This document shows positions 54,483 to 61,663 of a stretch of DNA of 64,000 bases, one piece after another (the stretch's first letter is position 1; each line of letters starts with the position of its first letter). This DNA is from Brevibacillus_H sp049846925. Lineage in GTDB: Bacteria > Bacillota > Bacilli > Brevibacillales > Brevibacillaceae. The position numbers and the translations under genes were made by a program. Location of the stretch: assembly GCF_049846925.1 (NCBI RefSeq), contig NZ_JBNCMT010000001.1, positions 267,305 through 331,304 on the forward strand, written 5' to 3'. The notes under the pieces are model-generated. The model did no database searches and was not told where the DNA came from. It saw only the letters and a list, made by a program, of their open reading frames with translations.

Positions 54483-54565
54483 ATAAGCTCCTCCTCATAC
54501 CCGGATAATGAATGGGGGTATTTAGTTCATGCCTTCATTCTAAGACTATTGTTGTGAAAAGTAAT

Positions 54566-54604
54566 TCGGGGAACTCCCTGATTCTTTTCATGTAATCTCC
54601 CCGA
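54566..54604. promoter_or_regulatory. Candidate NreC operators of the narK pair
   Basis: TCGGGGAACTCCCTGA (54566-54581) matches 14 of 16 bases of the nreA palindrome. A half-site, ATCGGGGA on the minus strand near 54600, has its centre about 23 bp away. A TAGAAT -10 on the minus strand (54542-54537) begins 31.5 bp from the main site centre. Confidence 0.65.
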
Positions 54605-54637
54605 TTGTGATTCCACTAATCCCTACAAATTTTCACC

Positions 54638-54670
54638 AAAAAAAGAACCCTCTCTGTCTTTTTAGAGAGG
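54638..54670 (-). terminator. Terminator upstream of narK promoter
   Basis: On the minus strand CCTCTCT (54670-54664) pairs with AGAGAGG (54655-54649), followed by TTCTTTTTTT. It insulates the narK unit from transcription coming from the beta-CASP/uspA side. Confidence 0.8.
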
Positions 54671-54692
54671 ATTGTGACAACTTTTTTAACGA

Positions 54693-54842
54693 CTATTTGT
54701 AAGCCTTGACGAAAGGATCGCCACTGTGTACAAGAGCAAATGCACCTGGCAAAATGGCTTCACAAAAGGATTTCCAGCCTCTTTGAAAAGGTATTCCACT
54801 GGATTGAAGGATTGCCTTTGGCAGAACGGACAAGATTATCAT
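54693..54842 (-). CDS. Possible 49-aa orphan gene
   Basis: Frame from ATG 54842 reads MIILSVLPKAILQSSGIPFQRG then KSFCEAILPGAFALVHSGDPFVKAYK. The mixed composition is plausible for a protein and a terminator lies just after it. But there is no good ribosome-binding site and no family I know. It may be a remnant of a larger gene. Confidence 0.25.
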   Translation of the reverse strand: MIILSVLPKAILQSSGIPFQRGWKSFCEAILPGAFALVHSGDPFVKAYK

Positions 54843-54934
54843 CGCCCAAACTTTAGCAGAAAATAAGTATCTTCGTTAGTGAAAGGCATCACATATATAC
54901 ATCTTCAAATGTGTCTAAAGTTTGACAGCGCTTT

Positions 54935-56545
54935 CTAAATTGTCTCATCCAATTCATCCAATTTCTCACTGAACTTGATCAATTTATCTGAAAGGGTTAT
55001 TGATTGATCTGCACGCAAATGATATTTACGCAAGGCGAGGCTTAAACCTTCGATATTGCGCTCAATTGCTTGTAAATACGCCTGTAACTCTGCTTCCGAG
55101 AGATCAAGTTGCTGCTCAGGAGACTCCGTTGAGATCGAAATGGGATGATTGGTGACGATTTCTACCGTCTCACCACGTTTCGGTACATAACATGACCATT
55201 GCAGCTCCTGTTCAATCAAACTGGCAAAGACGGTTGATGCTTGTTGCTCACCATGAACGATAAAAGTTTGCTTCGGCTTTCGCTCAAATCCTTTTAGCCA
55301 GGCAAGCAATTGATTCTGGTCAGCGTGCGCGGAGAAAGAAGAAAGATCGTGAATTTTGGCACCTACCTTGATTGTTACACCTAGAACTTTCACTCTTTTA
55401 GCTCCGGACTGTAATTTGCGACCCAAGCTTCCTTCTGCTTGATATCCTACAAAGACCACGTGATTACTATCTTTCCAAAGCTGATGTTTTAGATGGTGAA
55501 GAATTCTGCCTGCATCCGCCATCCCACTAGCGGCGATAATAATGGCAGTCCCCTTTTGCAAGTTAAGTCCCTGAGATTCTTCTGCGGTACGGACAAAGCG
55601 CAAACCTGGAAAGGAGAGCGGATTATCTCCTTTTTCAAATAAAGCTGTTGTTTCTTCATCGTAATAATCCGGGTTGGCCTGAAAAATCTCTGTCGCTGAA
55701 ATGGCTAACGGGCTGTCAACATAAACAGGAATGTTTTGCAAGTGTCCCTCTTTGGCAAGTTTATGTAGCTGAAACAACAGCTCCTGTGTCCGTCCCACCG
55801 CAAAAGCAGGAATGATCACTAATCCATTGTCTTTTTTGGCAGCATCAATGATTTCAAGCAACTGAGTGCTTTTTTCCGAGATCGGAGGATGAAATCGATT
55901 CCCGTAAGTCGATTCGACAAACAGACAATCGGCTTCTGAGATAAGTTCCGGGTCTTTTACAATGGCTTGCCCGCTGGAGCCAATATCACCTGAAAATACA
56001 AGCTTGGTTTCATTTTCCCCTTCTCGAATCCACATTTCAACGATGGATGAGCCAAGAATATGTCCTGCATCCTTCATTCGAATGGTAACTGAAGGTGTCA
56101 GTTCAATGCGTTTACCGTATGAGACAGAAATGAAATGATCCATTACACGCATGGCATCCTCTTGGGTATACAATGGCTCTACTTTCCCTTTTCTCTGCCT
56201 GGATCTCTTTCGATTTTTCCACTCTGCTTCCATTTCGTGAATATGTCCACTGTCCTTCAGCATGATCGAACACAGATCATAGGTGGATTTGGTACAAATG
56301 ACTTTTCCTCTGAACCCCTCACGTTTCAGCTTTGGCAAGAGTCCCGAATGATCGATATGAGCATGTGTCAGAACTACGTAGGCAATTTCGGTAGGGGAAA
56401 ACTTCCATGCAATATTATTTAAATTTTCCAACTCTTTGGAGCCTTGGAACATGCCGCAATCAACCAGAATTTTTTCTGTCCCTGTTTCCAACAGATAACA
56501 AGATCCTGTAACTGTCCTGGCTCCACCTACAAAGGTTACCTTCAT
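54935..56545 (-). CDS. Beta-CASP metallo-beta-lactamase-fold RNase
   Basis: 536-aa RNase/exonuclease-type protein of the MBL beta-CASP superfamily (YSH1/CPSF-like). Zinc motifs: the HxHxDH block LTHAHIDHSGLLPKLK, KDAGHILGSSIVEM and FSGDIGSSGQ; beta-CASP motifs IPAFAVGRTQELLFQL, IIIAASGMADAGRILHHL and the C-terminal SSFSAHADQNQLLAWL and VHGEQQ. A helical tail of about 70 residues follows. It lies downstream of uspA in the anaerobic island and may adjust mRNA turnover on oxygen loss (inference). Confidence 0.9.
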   Translation of the reverse strand: MKVTFVGGARTVTGSCYLLETGTEKILVDCGMFQGSKELENLNNIAWKFSPTEIAYVVLTHAHIDHSGLLPKLKREGFRGKVICTKSTYDLCSIMLKDSGHIHEMEAEWKNRKRSRQRKGKVEPLYTQEDAMRVMDHFISVSYGKRIELTPSVTIRMKDAGHILGSSIVEMWIREGENETKLVFSGDIGSSGQAIVKDPELISEADCLFVESTYGNRFHPPISEKSTQLLEIIDAAKKDNGLVIIPAFAVGRTQELLFQLHKLAKEGHLQNIPVYVDSPLAISATEIFQANPDYYDEETTALFEKGDNPLSFPGLRFVRTAEESQGLNLQKGTAIIIAASGMADAGRILHHLKHQLWKDSNHVVFVGYQAEGSLGRKLQSGAKRVKVLGVTIKVGAKIHDLSSFSAHADQNQLLAWLKGFERKPKQTFIVHGEQQASTVFASLIEQELQWSCYVPKRGETVEIVTNHPISISTESPEQQLDLSEAELQAYLQAIERNIEGLSLALRKYHLRADQSITLSDKLIKFSEKLDELDETI

Positions 56546-56564
56546 TCAACCTCATCCCCTCTAT

Positions 56565-56597
56565 AATATAAAAGGCAGTCCCCAGAAGGGAACCGCC
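56565..56597 (-). terminator. Terminator of uspA
   Basis: On the minus strand GGCGGTTCCC (56597-56588) pairs with GGGGACTGCC (56583-56574) using two G-U pairs, loop TTCT, followed by TTTTATATT. Some read-through into the beta-CASP gene is possible, since no other promoter is obvious. Confidence 0.75.
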
Positions 56598-56612
56598 TCC
56601 AAATTTCACATA

Positions 56613-57044
56613 CTACCGGATAATCAATACGGAAACGGATGCTTGATGAAGTACTTTTGCGCTGACACTGCCTAATAGTACGGATGATACGAGTCCATGA
56701 CCTTCTGCTCCAAGTACGATCACGTCACATTGCTCTTCTCTTGCTCTCCTGCAAATAAGTTCGGCAGGGTTGCCTTCTTCTACATCATATGTAACCCTTT
56801 GTTTGTCCGGGAATTGATTCCACGCATCATAAGCTGGTGTTTCTTCGGGCGTAATTGGATTAGCTTGTTCATAAGTGATCGGAATGTATACACCGCCTGC
56901 GGGCCCAACCGGAATCGCTGGAAGGTGAACGTATAAAATGGAAATTTGTGAATGAGGAAGCTCTTCATACGTTTTTCGTGCCCACTCTACAGCTTTTTGA
57001 GAAGCAGCAGAACCGTCCACAGCGAGCAATATCTTCTTAAACAT
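56613..57044 (-). CDS. Universal stress protein (UspA family)
   Basis: 143-aa Usp with ILLAVDGSAASQKAVEWA at the N-terminus and the ATP-binding G-x2-G-x9-G-S/T motif in LGAEGHGLVSSVLLGSVSAKVLH. Usp proteins of this size commonly accumulate on oxygen limitation. A perfect Fnr box lies 72 bp upstream, so anaerobic induction is expected. Confidence 0.92.
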   Translation of the reverse strand: MFKKILLAVDGSAASQKAVEWARKTYEELPHSQISILYVHLPAIPVGPAGGVYIPITYEQANPITPEETPAYDAWNQFPDKQRVTYDVEEGNPAELICRRAREEQCDVIVLGAEGHGLVSSVLLGSVSAKVLHQASVSVLIIR

Positions 57045-57089
57045 GTGATTTCCTCCTTAGTTATTGAATGATTCACATGATTCACTTTT

Positions 57090-57131
57090 ATTCTATCACC
57101 TTTTGTCAATTTGCTTGTGAAATACATCACA
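57090..57131 (-). promoter_or_regulatory. Fnr box and promoter of uspA
   Basis: TGTGAAATACATCACA (57116-57131) is a perfect Fnr site and the minus-strand -10 TAGAAT (57095-57090) begins 28.5 bp from its centre, predicting a class II site. Confidence 0.85.
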
Positions 57132-57167
57132 TCGATATTCGCTTCCATACTCAAAACCTTCGGATGT

Positions 57168-57668
57168 TCATAAAAAGGACAAACGATAGCGGTCAAGAAT
57201 CAGTTCACATATCTTTTCTTGATCATGAATGGAGTAAACAGGGAGTGAATCGGCTTTCATCGGCAACCAGCTTGCGATGGCAATAATTTGTGTTAACTTG
57301 TGCAACAATTCCTTATCTTCTTCCCGGCGAATCAGCACGATTTTTGGATAATCAGCATATTTAAACCCCTCAATGAGAATGATATCGGGGATTCCTGTTG
57401 AAATACGATTGATTAATTCCGGCAACTCAACAGGCGAGTAATCAAGCCATGCTGTTTTTGTTTTAGATTGAATCGCTACAAGTGGTGCGCCCGCTTCTTT
57501 AAATTGCCATGTATCTTTCCCTGTTTGATCCAGTTCAAAATCATGCCCACCATCATGTTTAATGACAGCCACACGCAATCCTTCACTCGACAGTCTGCGA
57601 ATGATATGTGTAAGCAATGTTGTCTTTCCTGAATTGGAGTATCCGCTGATTTGCATGATAAAAGGCAT
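57168..57668 (-). CDS. mobB: MobB, molybdopterin-guanine dinucleotide assembly protein
   Basis: 166-aa P-loop protein (ISGYSNSGKTTLLTHII, about 7-23) that aids MGD cofactor synthesis or insertion; LIEGFKYADYPKIVLIR is the MobB signature. It stands nine to twelve bases after moeA. GTG at 57671 just before the ATG could also start it. NarG in the same island needs the bis-MGD product. Confidence 0.92.
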   Translation of the reverse strand: MPFIMQISGYSNSGKTTLLTHIIRRLSSEGLRVAVIKHDGGHDFELDQTGKDTWQFKEAGAPLVAIQSKTKTAWLDYSPVELPELINRISTGIPDIILIEGFKYADYPKIVLIRREEDKELLHKLTQIIAIASWLPMKADSLPVYSIHDQEKICELILDRYRLSFL

Positions 57669-57680
57669 CACTTGATCACC

Positions 57681-58940
57681 TTACTCCCCTTTTTGCCAGC
57701 TTGGCATTCTCGTCGGGATTACCCACACTCGCTCCCCTGCTCTCTTGCCTCGCCCTCCAGCAGGAATAATAATGAAACACTCGGTTAGATACAGGGTTGT
57801 CAAGTTACCCGATTTGTCGTTCAAATCTGGCTCGGCATACAGTACAGTATCCTTGATCGCCAGTTTCCCCCGCAAGTATCTAGGATATGGACACGGCTTG
57901 TCATAATCTTCCGTAAGAATTGCCTCAACTTTCGTGACACCCGTGGTTGGCCGCCCAAGCATTTTATGGATTAACGTGCGCACAAACAATTCAAATCCTG
58001 CATAGCAGGCACCGGGATTTCCGGAAAGAGCACAAATCATTTTTCCCCGGAATTTTGCTGCTGTTGTGGGACTTCCCGGACGAATAGCAACTCGATTAAA
58101 AAGAAGCTCCACATCAGAATGACCTACGATCGAAGCCATAATATCAAAATCACCAACAGAAACTCCGCCGGTCGTTACCAGAATGTCAACATCCTCAATA
58201 ATTCTCTGCACTGCTTCTTTAGCCAACTCTTCGTTGTCTGGCAGCTTTTCATATTCTACTGGTATTCCGCCCGCTTCTGTAATCATGGCAATGATCATAG
58301 GCGTATTACTGTTGCGAATTTTTCCTGGAACCATTGGCTTGTCAACGTCAACTAGTTCATTGCCTGTTGATAGAATTCCCACTTTCGGTTTTACCCTAAC
58401 TTTTACTTTGGTATAGCCAAAAGTCGCCAGCGTCGCGATGATGCCTGCATCAATCAACTCTCCTTGTGGGATAACCAGTGTCCCTTGTTGCACTTCTTCT
58501 CCACTCCGGGAAATATTCTCACCCGGCACGAGTTCTTTCTTGATTTCAACCGTATCTGAGATTTGACCCGGATTTACGGTTTGTTCAAACATGATCACCG
58601 CATCTGCACCCGGAGGAATCATTGCACCTGTCATGATTCGGCTGGCTTCTCCGACAGAGAGTGTCCTCTCTGGTACATCTCCTGCAGCGATCGTCTCAAT
58701 CACTCGCAATGGAATCGGGTTTGACGGTGTGGCAGATTTCGTGTCTACTGATCGGACGGCAAAACCATCCAGTGGGGATTTATCAAATGGGGGCAAATTG
58801 GTCGTTGCGTAAACTGGTTCTGCCAGCACTCGGCCAAAAGACTCCTTCAAGTGTATTTCTTCTATTGAAAGAAGTTCAGCTTGTCCCAGTATTTTTTGGA
58901 TTGCTTCGTCCACTGTTACTGTCTCTCTTTGAAAACGCAT
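57681..58940 (-). CDS. moeA: MoeA, molybdopterin molybdenumtransferase
   Basis: Inserts Mo into adenylylated molybdopterin. The 419-aa protein (start MRFQRETVTVDEAIQ, with an AAGGAAGAG site) has the four-domain MoeA pattern: LPPFDKSPLDGFAVRS, MTGAMIPPGADAVIMFE, the MPT-binding TTGGVSVGDFD and ALSGNPGACYAGFELFV, and a beta-barrel C-terminal domain. The upstream extension of nine codons to 58967 is disfavoured. It overlaps mobA by 65 nt, an unusually long overlap. Confidence 0.94.
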   Translation of the reverse strand: MRFQRETVTVDEAIQKILGQAELLSIEEIHLKESFGRVLAEPVYATTNLPPFDKSPLDGFAVRSVDTKSATPSNPIPLRVIETIAAGDVPERTLSVGEASRIMTGAMIPPGADAVIMFEQTVNPGQISDTVEIKKELVPGENISRSGEEVQQGTLVIPQGELIDAGIIATLATFGYTKVKVRVKPKVGILSTGNELVDVDKPMVPGKIRNSNTPMIIAMITEAGGIPVEYEKLPDNEELAKEAVQRIIEDVDILVTTGGVSVGDFDIMASIVGHSDVELLFNRVAIRPGSPTTAAKFRGKMICALSGNPGACYAGFELFVRTLIHKMLGRPTTGVTKVEAILTEDYDKPCPYPRYLRGKLAIKDTVLYAEPDLNDKSGNLTTLYLTECFIIIPAGGRGKRAGERVWVIPTRMPSWQKGE

Positions 58941-59547
58941 CAATCTCTCTTCCTTTCTCACAAGCAATCTGGTACTGCTCTGGAGTATTCATGTTAAACG
59001 TAGACCATTCACTCAACTCTCCTGATGACAAGTAATGAACATGCAATTGATCCAACACTTTCATTACTTTAAGGTTGTTCGTCTGGAGTGCTTCTTCCCA
59101 AATACGTTTGGTGCGGCGATGATAGAGTGCAAACAGTGGATGGATTCGCTCATTGGTCCTTGGGACAATGGCGTCAAATGTCTCCAGTTGGTCAACGTGT
59201 TTCATCAGTTGTGCAATATCATCTGCTTGGACAAAAGGCAAATCGCAGGAAAGAAAAAGAAAAACGTCTTCATTTCGTAGGGTAAGTGCTGTATGTATTC
59301 CCGAGATGGGGCCGTGGGATGGAGAGATATCGCTCGTCACCTGTACGTGCAGACGACGCAAAGCCTCCAGAGGCAGTTGCTCGGGAGTGTTGGAGATGAC
59401 AAGGCAAGGAAGTTTATTAGCTAACACCCTGTGAACGAGATGAAGCAGGAGGGGCTCTCCCTGCCAATCGAGTAACTCTTTGGCAGTACCCATCCTGCTA
59501 CTTTTTCCACCTGCGAGAATAACACCGCACCCGGACAATCCAGTCAT
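58876..59547 (-). CDS. mobA: MobA, molybdenum cofactor guanylyltransferase
   Basis: Adds GMP to Mo-MPT. The 223-aa protein has the nucleotidyltransferase motif ILAGGKSSRMGTAKELLDWQG and the Mg-binding LFLSCDLPFVQ. The C-terminal 25 residues (DAFSKRDSNSGRSNPKNTGTS) are poorly conserved and are coded inside the moeA start, so they may be an unneeded extension of the frame. Confidence 0.93.
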   Translation of the reverse strand: MTGLSGCGVILAGGKSSRMGTAKELLDWQGEPLLLHLVHRVLANKLPCLVISNTPEQLPLEALRRLHVQVTSDISPSHGPISGIHTALTLRNEDVFLFLSCDLPFVQADDIAQLMKHVDQLETFDAIVPRTNERIHPLFALYHRRTKRIWEEALQTNNLKVMKVLDQLHVHYLSSGELSEWSTFNMNTPEQYQIACEKGREIDAFSKRDSNSGRSNPKNTGTS

Positions 59548-59596
59548 ATTCGCAGCGTTCCCCTCTATCGTTTGATTTCATTCGAAGTTTGACTGT

Positions 59597-59788
59597 TTAC
59601 GCCCACTTTTCTTTGGTCTCAGAAATTCTGCGCATCAGTTCTTCCGGTTCGATACCTGCTTCTTTAGCCGCCAGTTCTAGTGAATGATTCCCACCGCAGC
59701 ACGTATCAACATTCCATTCATTTAATGCATTCATCCAACGAGCATCCATGTCAATCAGTTGATTCACCGTAGTTTGCAAAGTAATCAT
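59597..59788 (-). CDS. DUF542/ScdA N-terminal-domain protein
   Basis: 63-aa protein matching the N-terminal domain of RIC/YtfE/ScdA (Fe-S repair after NO or oxidative damage): VNQLIDMDARWMNALNEWNVDTCCGGNHSLELAAKEAG with the DTCCGG cysteine pair. The hemerythrin half seen in full-length RIC is absent here but a separate hemerythrin protein is coded at 38669-39211. AGGAGG site; 12 bases after the 59801 gene. Confidence 0.88.
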   Translation of the reverse strand: MITLQTTVNQLIDMDARWMNALNEWNVDTCCGGNHSLELAAKEAGIEPEELMRRISETKEKWA

Positions 59789-59800
59789 CTGTATTTCCTC

Positions 59801-60217
59801 CTATTTTACACTTTTTATTCTTGCATTGCGAATCGTAATAAAGATATTGGAAGCAAATAATAGAATCGTGCACCATTCAATAAATCCAGCCCACCCTGCA
59901 ACGACCCAGGCGCCAGAAAACCAGTTTCCGATCGATGCGGCCATGGATAAAACCAGAACTACAAAAGCAGCATTTCCTGCGTACAAATGTATCCACGCCC
60001 ATTTTTCACTATGCAGTGGATGACCGATAAAACGAGGCAACACATGATATAAAACACCAAACACCATCATGGTTAAAAAGCCAAGCAGATTGAGGTGCAT
60101 ATGAACTAGACGAAACGCTTGAAGTTCAGGATTGACAAAAAAGAGAACGCCAAGTCCTGTCCCAATAACCAGATAGGTGATGCTGAGAATAATAAAAGCT
60201 TGTACGTAACCTTTCAA
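59801..60217 (-). CDS. Small oxidase-subunit-I-like membrane protein
   Basis: 138-aa protein with four TM helices. The FRLVHMHLNLLGFLTMMVFGVLYHVLP stretch places His as in helices of CcoN-type subunits and the C-terminal helices add no more metal ligands. It looks like a shortened relative of the 40941-42182 protein. First gene of the Fnr-driven unit leading into DUF542, mobA, moeA and mobB. The function is unknown; heme binding is a guess. Confidence 0.7.
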   Translation of the reverse strand: MKGYVQAFIILSITYLVIGTGLGVLFFVNPELQAFRLVHMHLNLLGFLTMMVFGVLYHVLPRFIGHPLHSEKWAWIHLYAGNAAFVVLVLSMAASIGNWFSGAWVVAGWAGFIEWCTILLFASNIFITIRNARIKSVK

Positions 60218-60304
60218 CTATTTCTCCTCCAGACCGAGAAACTCGAATAACCTGCCAGTACACTTCATCATGTTCGAAAATGGATATTCACAAATATCGA
60301 TTTT

Positions 60305-60374
60305 ATTTTAGGTAACTTTAGTGCTGGTTGTTGTGATTTGTCTCACAAATACGATAGACTTATAGTGATATTAT
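60305..60374. promoter_or_regulatory. Fnr box with divergent promoters (60217 unit and Crp/Fnr gene)
   Basis: TGTGATTTGTCTCACA (60332-60347) is a perfect site. -10 TATTAT (60369-60374, plus) and TAAAAT (60310-60305, minus) both begin 29.5 bp from its centre, giving the mirror-image class II arrangement seen elsewhere in the island. Confidence 0.85.
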
Positions 60375-60451
60375 TAACATTGGAAACTTATTACTTACAA
60401 AATGCAAGTAGGTTATCTTTGCTGTAAGTTTTTAGAAAAGAGTGATGAATT

Positions 60452-61132
60452 ATGAGTCCACTTATTCCTATTCTTCGTAACATCCCCACTTTTCGTGAGT
60501 TGGATGAACATGAATTTGAAAAACTCTCAACGATCACCATCAAACATTCCTACCAACGCAAAGCGAATGTTTTTATGCAAGGGGAAGCACGGCACGCTGT
60601 CTTCTTTGTTTGTCGTGGAATTATAAAAATATACAAGATTGACATGAACGGCAATGAACAAATTGTTTCGTTTCAAAAAAAAGGAGATATGTTCCCCCAT
60701 ACTGGATTTTTTGACCAAACTCCGTATCCTGCAACAGCAGAGGTTGTGGAGCCTGCTGAGTTAATCGTGATTCCACTTAAGTCATTTGAACAATTGATGT
60801 TGGAAACGCCTACAATCGCCGTTAAAGTGATGAGGGTTATGGGAGATAAAATTCGGGAGTTGCAATCCAAGCTGCAAGAATTTGTGGCACACGATGTCAA
60901 CCATCGTGTCGTTTCTTTCCTCTTGCGCTTAGCGAAGGAACATGGTTCACCTGAAAAAGGACACATTCAGATTGACTTGCCGTTAACCCACCAGGAGTTT
61001 GCCAATATGGTTGGTACTACACGGGAGACAGTAAACCGTGTATTCAACCAGCTCAAAAAGGAAGAAATTATTGGAATGAATCGCAAAAAAATTACCATAC
61101 TTGATATAGATGCATTAGAACGCCTCATATAA
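60452..61132 (+). CDS. Crp/Fnr-family regulator without the C-terminal cysteine cluster
   Basis: 226-aa regulator: cNMP-type beta-roll with YQRKANVFMQGEARHAVFFVCRGIIKIYK, long dimer helix and a winged HTH with the recognition helix TTRETVNRVFNQLKKEEII. Only Cys54 is present in the N-terminal domain and none in the C-terminus, so Fe-S sensing is unlikely; NO, heme or another signal is possible. Controlled by the divergent Fnr box. Its recognition helix (RETVNR) closely resembles that of the Fnr at 62266. Confidence 0.88.
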   Translation: MSPLIPILRNIPTFRELDEHEFEKLSTITIKHSYQRKANVFMQGEARHAVFFVCRGIIKIYKIDMNGNEQIVSFQKKGDMFPHTGFFDQTPYPATAEVVEPAELIVIPLKSFEQLMLETPTIAVKVMRVMGDKIRELQSKLQEFVAHDVNHRVVSFLLRLAKEHGSPEKGHIQIDLPLTHQEFANMVGTTRETVNRVFNQLKKEEIIGMNRKKITILDIDALERLI

Positions 61133-61150
61133 TTTGAGGCGTTCCTTTTT
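61118..61150 (+). terminator. Terminator overlapping the regulator stop codon
   Basis: GAACGCCTCA (61118-61127) and TGAGGCGTTC (61135-61144) form a 10-bp stem whose loop contains the stop codon TAA, followed by CTTTTT. Confidence 0.85.
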
Positions 61151-61151
61151 G

Positions 61152-61268
61152 GGTAATCTTTATTGGGCCCCTAACGACGATGCTCAGGACGTGCGAGTGT
61201 CGACGATGCAACACGGAAGTTGCGTTTAGTCGACCGCCAGCGTTAGCTTCAGTCGGGTTGGTAATCTT
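61152..61268. repeat. Structured GC-rich insert bounded by 9-bp direct repeats
   Basis: GGTAATCTT stands at 61152-61160 and 61260-61268, flanking 99 bp of clearly GC-richer sequence. The insert has three nested dyads: CTAACG (61171-61176) with CGTTAG (61241-61246), GTCGAC (61199-61204) with GTCGAC (61229-61234), and ATGCAAC (61206-61212) with GTTGCGT (61219-61225) around an ACGGAA loop. This suggests a small mobile element or a structured RNA. It sits exactly between two genes and breaks neither. Confidence 0.5.
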
Positions 61269-61503
61269 ACGTTCTTTTAATTTCAACTTGCCAAACTTCA
61301 GGACCTTCTTCGAGGTACTCCCAACCAAAAATGCCTGGACGCTCCATGGTAAATTGATATTGAAGCGGTTTAGGATCATGGTCGTTTTTCAACAGCATGC
61401 TCTCACCTGGTTGCAACTGATCGAAAGTCTCGAAAATCACACGGTGTTTATCTCTTGGTGCGTATTCACGTGCATCAACTGTTGCTTTAAATTCTCTTGA
61501 CAT
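61267..61503 (-). CDS. DUF2249 protein
   Basis: 78-aa single DUF2249 domain: ATVDAREYAPRDKHRVIFETFDQLQPGESMLLKNDHDPKPLQYQF and GIFGWEYLEEGPEVWQVEIKR. The family is common beside hemerythrin, RIC and nitrate/nitrite respiration genes and is proposed to act in redox or metal handling; no activity is proven. A perfect Fnr box lies about 85 bp upstream in a divergent promoter. Confidence 0.88.
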   Translation of the reverse strand: MSREFKATVDAREYAPRDKHRVIFETFDQLQPGESMLLKNDHDPKPLQYQFTMERPGIFGWEYLEEGPEVWQVEIKRT

Positions 61504-61556
61504 GTGTATTCCTCCCTAATGACGATAACCGCAAGTTTTTTTCTTGACACATTATC

Positions 61557-61626
61557 ATCTTAGCCATTTTTCTTAACAATAATTGTGATAGGCATCACAA
61601 AATAAAAATCTCTAAAAAGTTAAACT
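61557..61626. promoter_or_regulatory. Fnr box with divergent promoters (two DUF2249 genes)
   Basis: TGTGATAGGCATCACA (61584-61599) is a perfect site. -10 TAAACT (61621-61626, plus) and TAAGAT (61562-61557, minus) both begin 29.5 bp from its centre. Confidence 0.85.
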
Positions 61627-61663
61627 GTAATCAATGTAAGTAGGGGAAAAGGAGAGTTAGAGA

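Larger units (their letters stand above)
54483..54934. other. 452-bp region between narK and beta-CASP genes
   Basis: Contains the narK promoter with an AGGGAA/TTCCCT dyad (54566-54581) plus a half-site, a minus-strand terminator (54638-54670), a 49-codon minus-strand frame (54693-54842) and a degenerate Fnr box (54878-54893). No further gene was seen. Confidence 0.7.

Noticed and set aside
54878..54893. Degenerate Fnr box as a working promoter element
   Set aside because: First base deviates and neither side has a -10 at the 29-30 bp spacing that leads to a gene with a ribosome-binding site.
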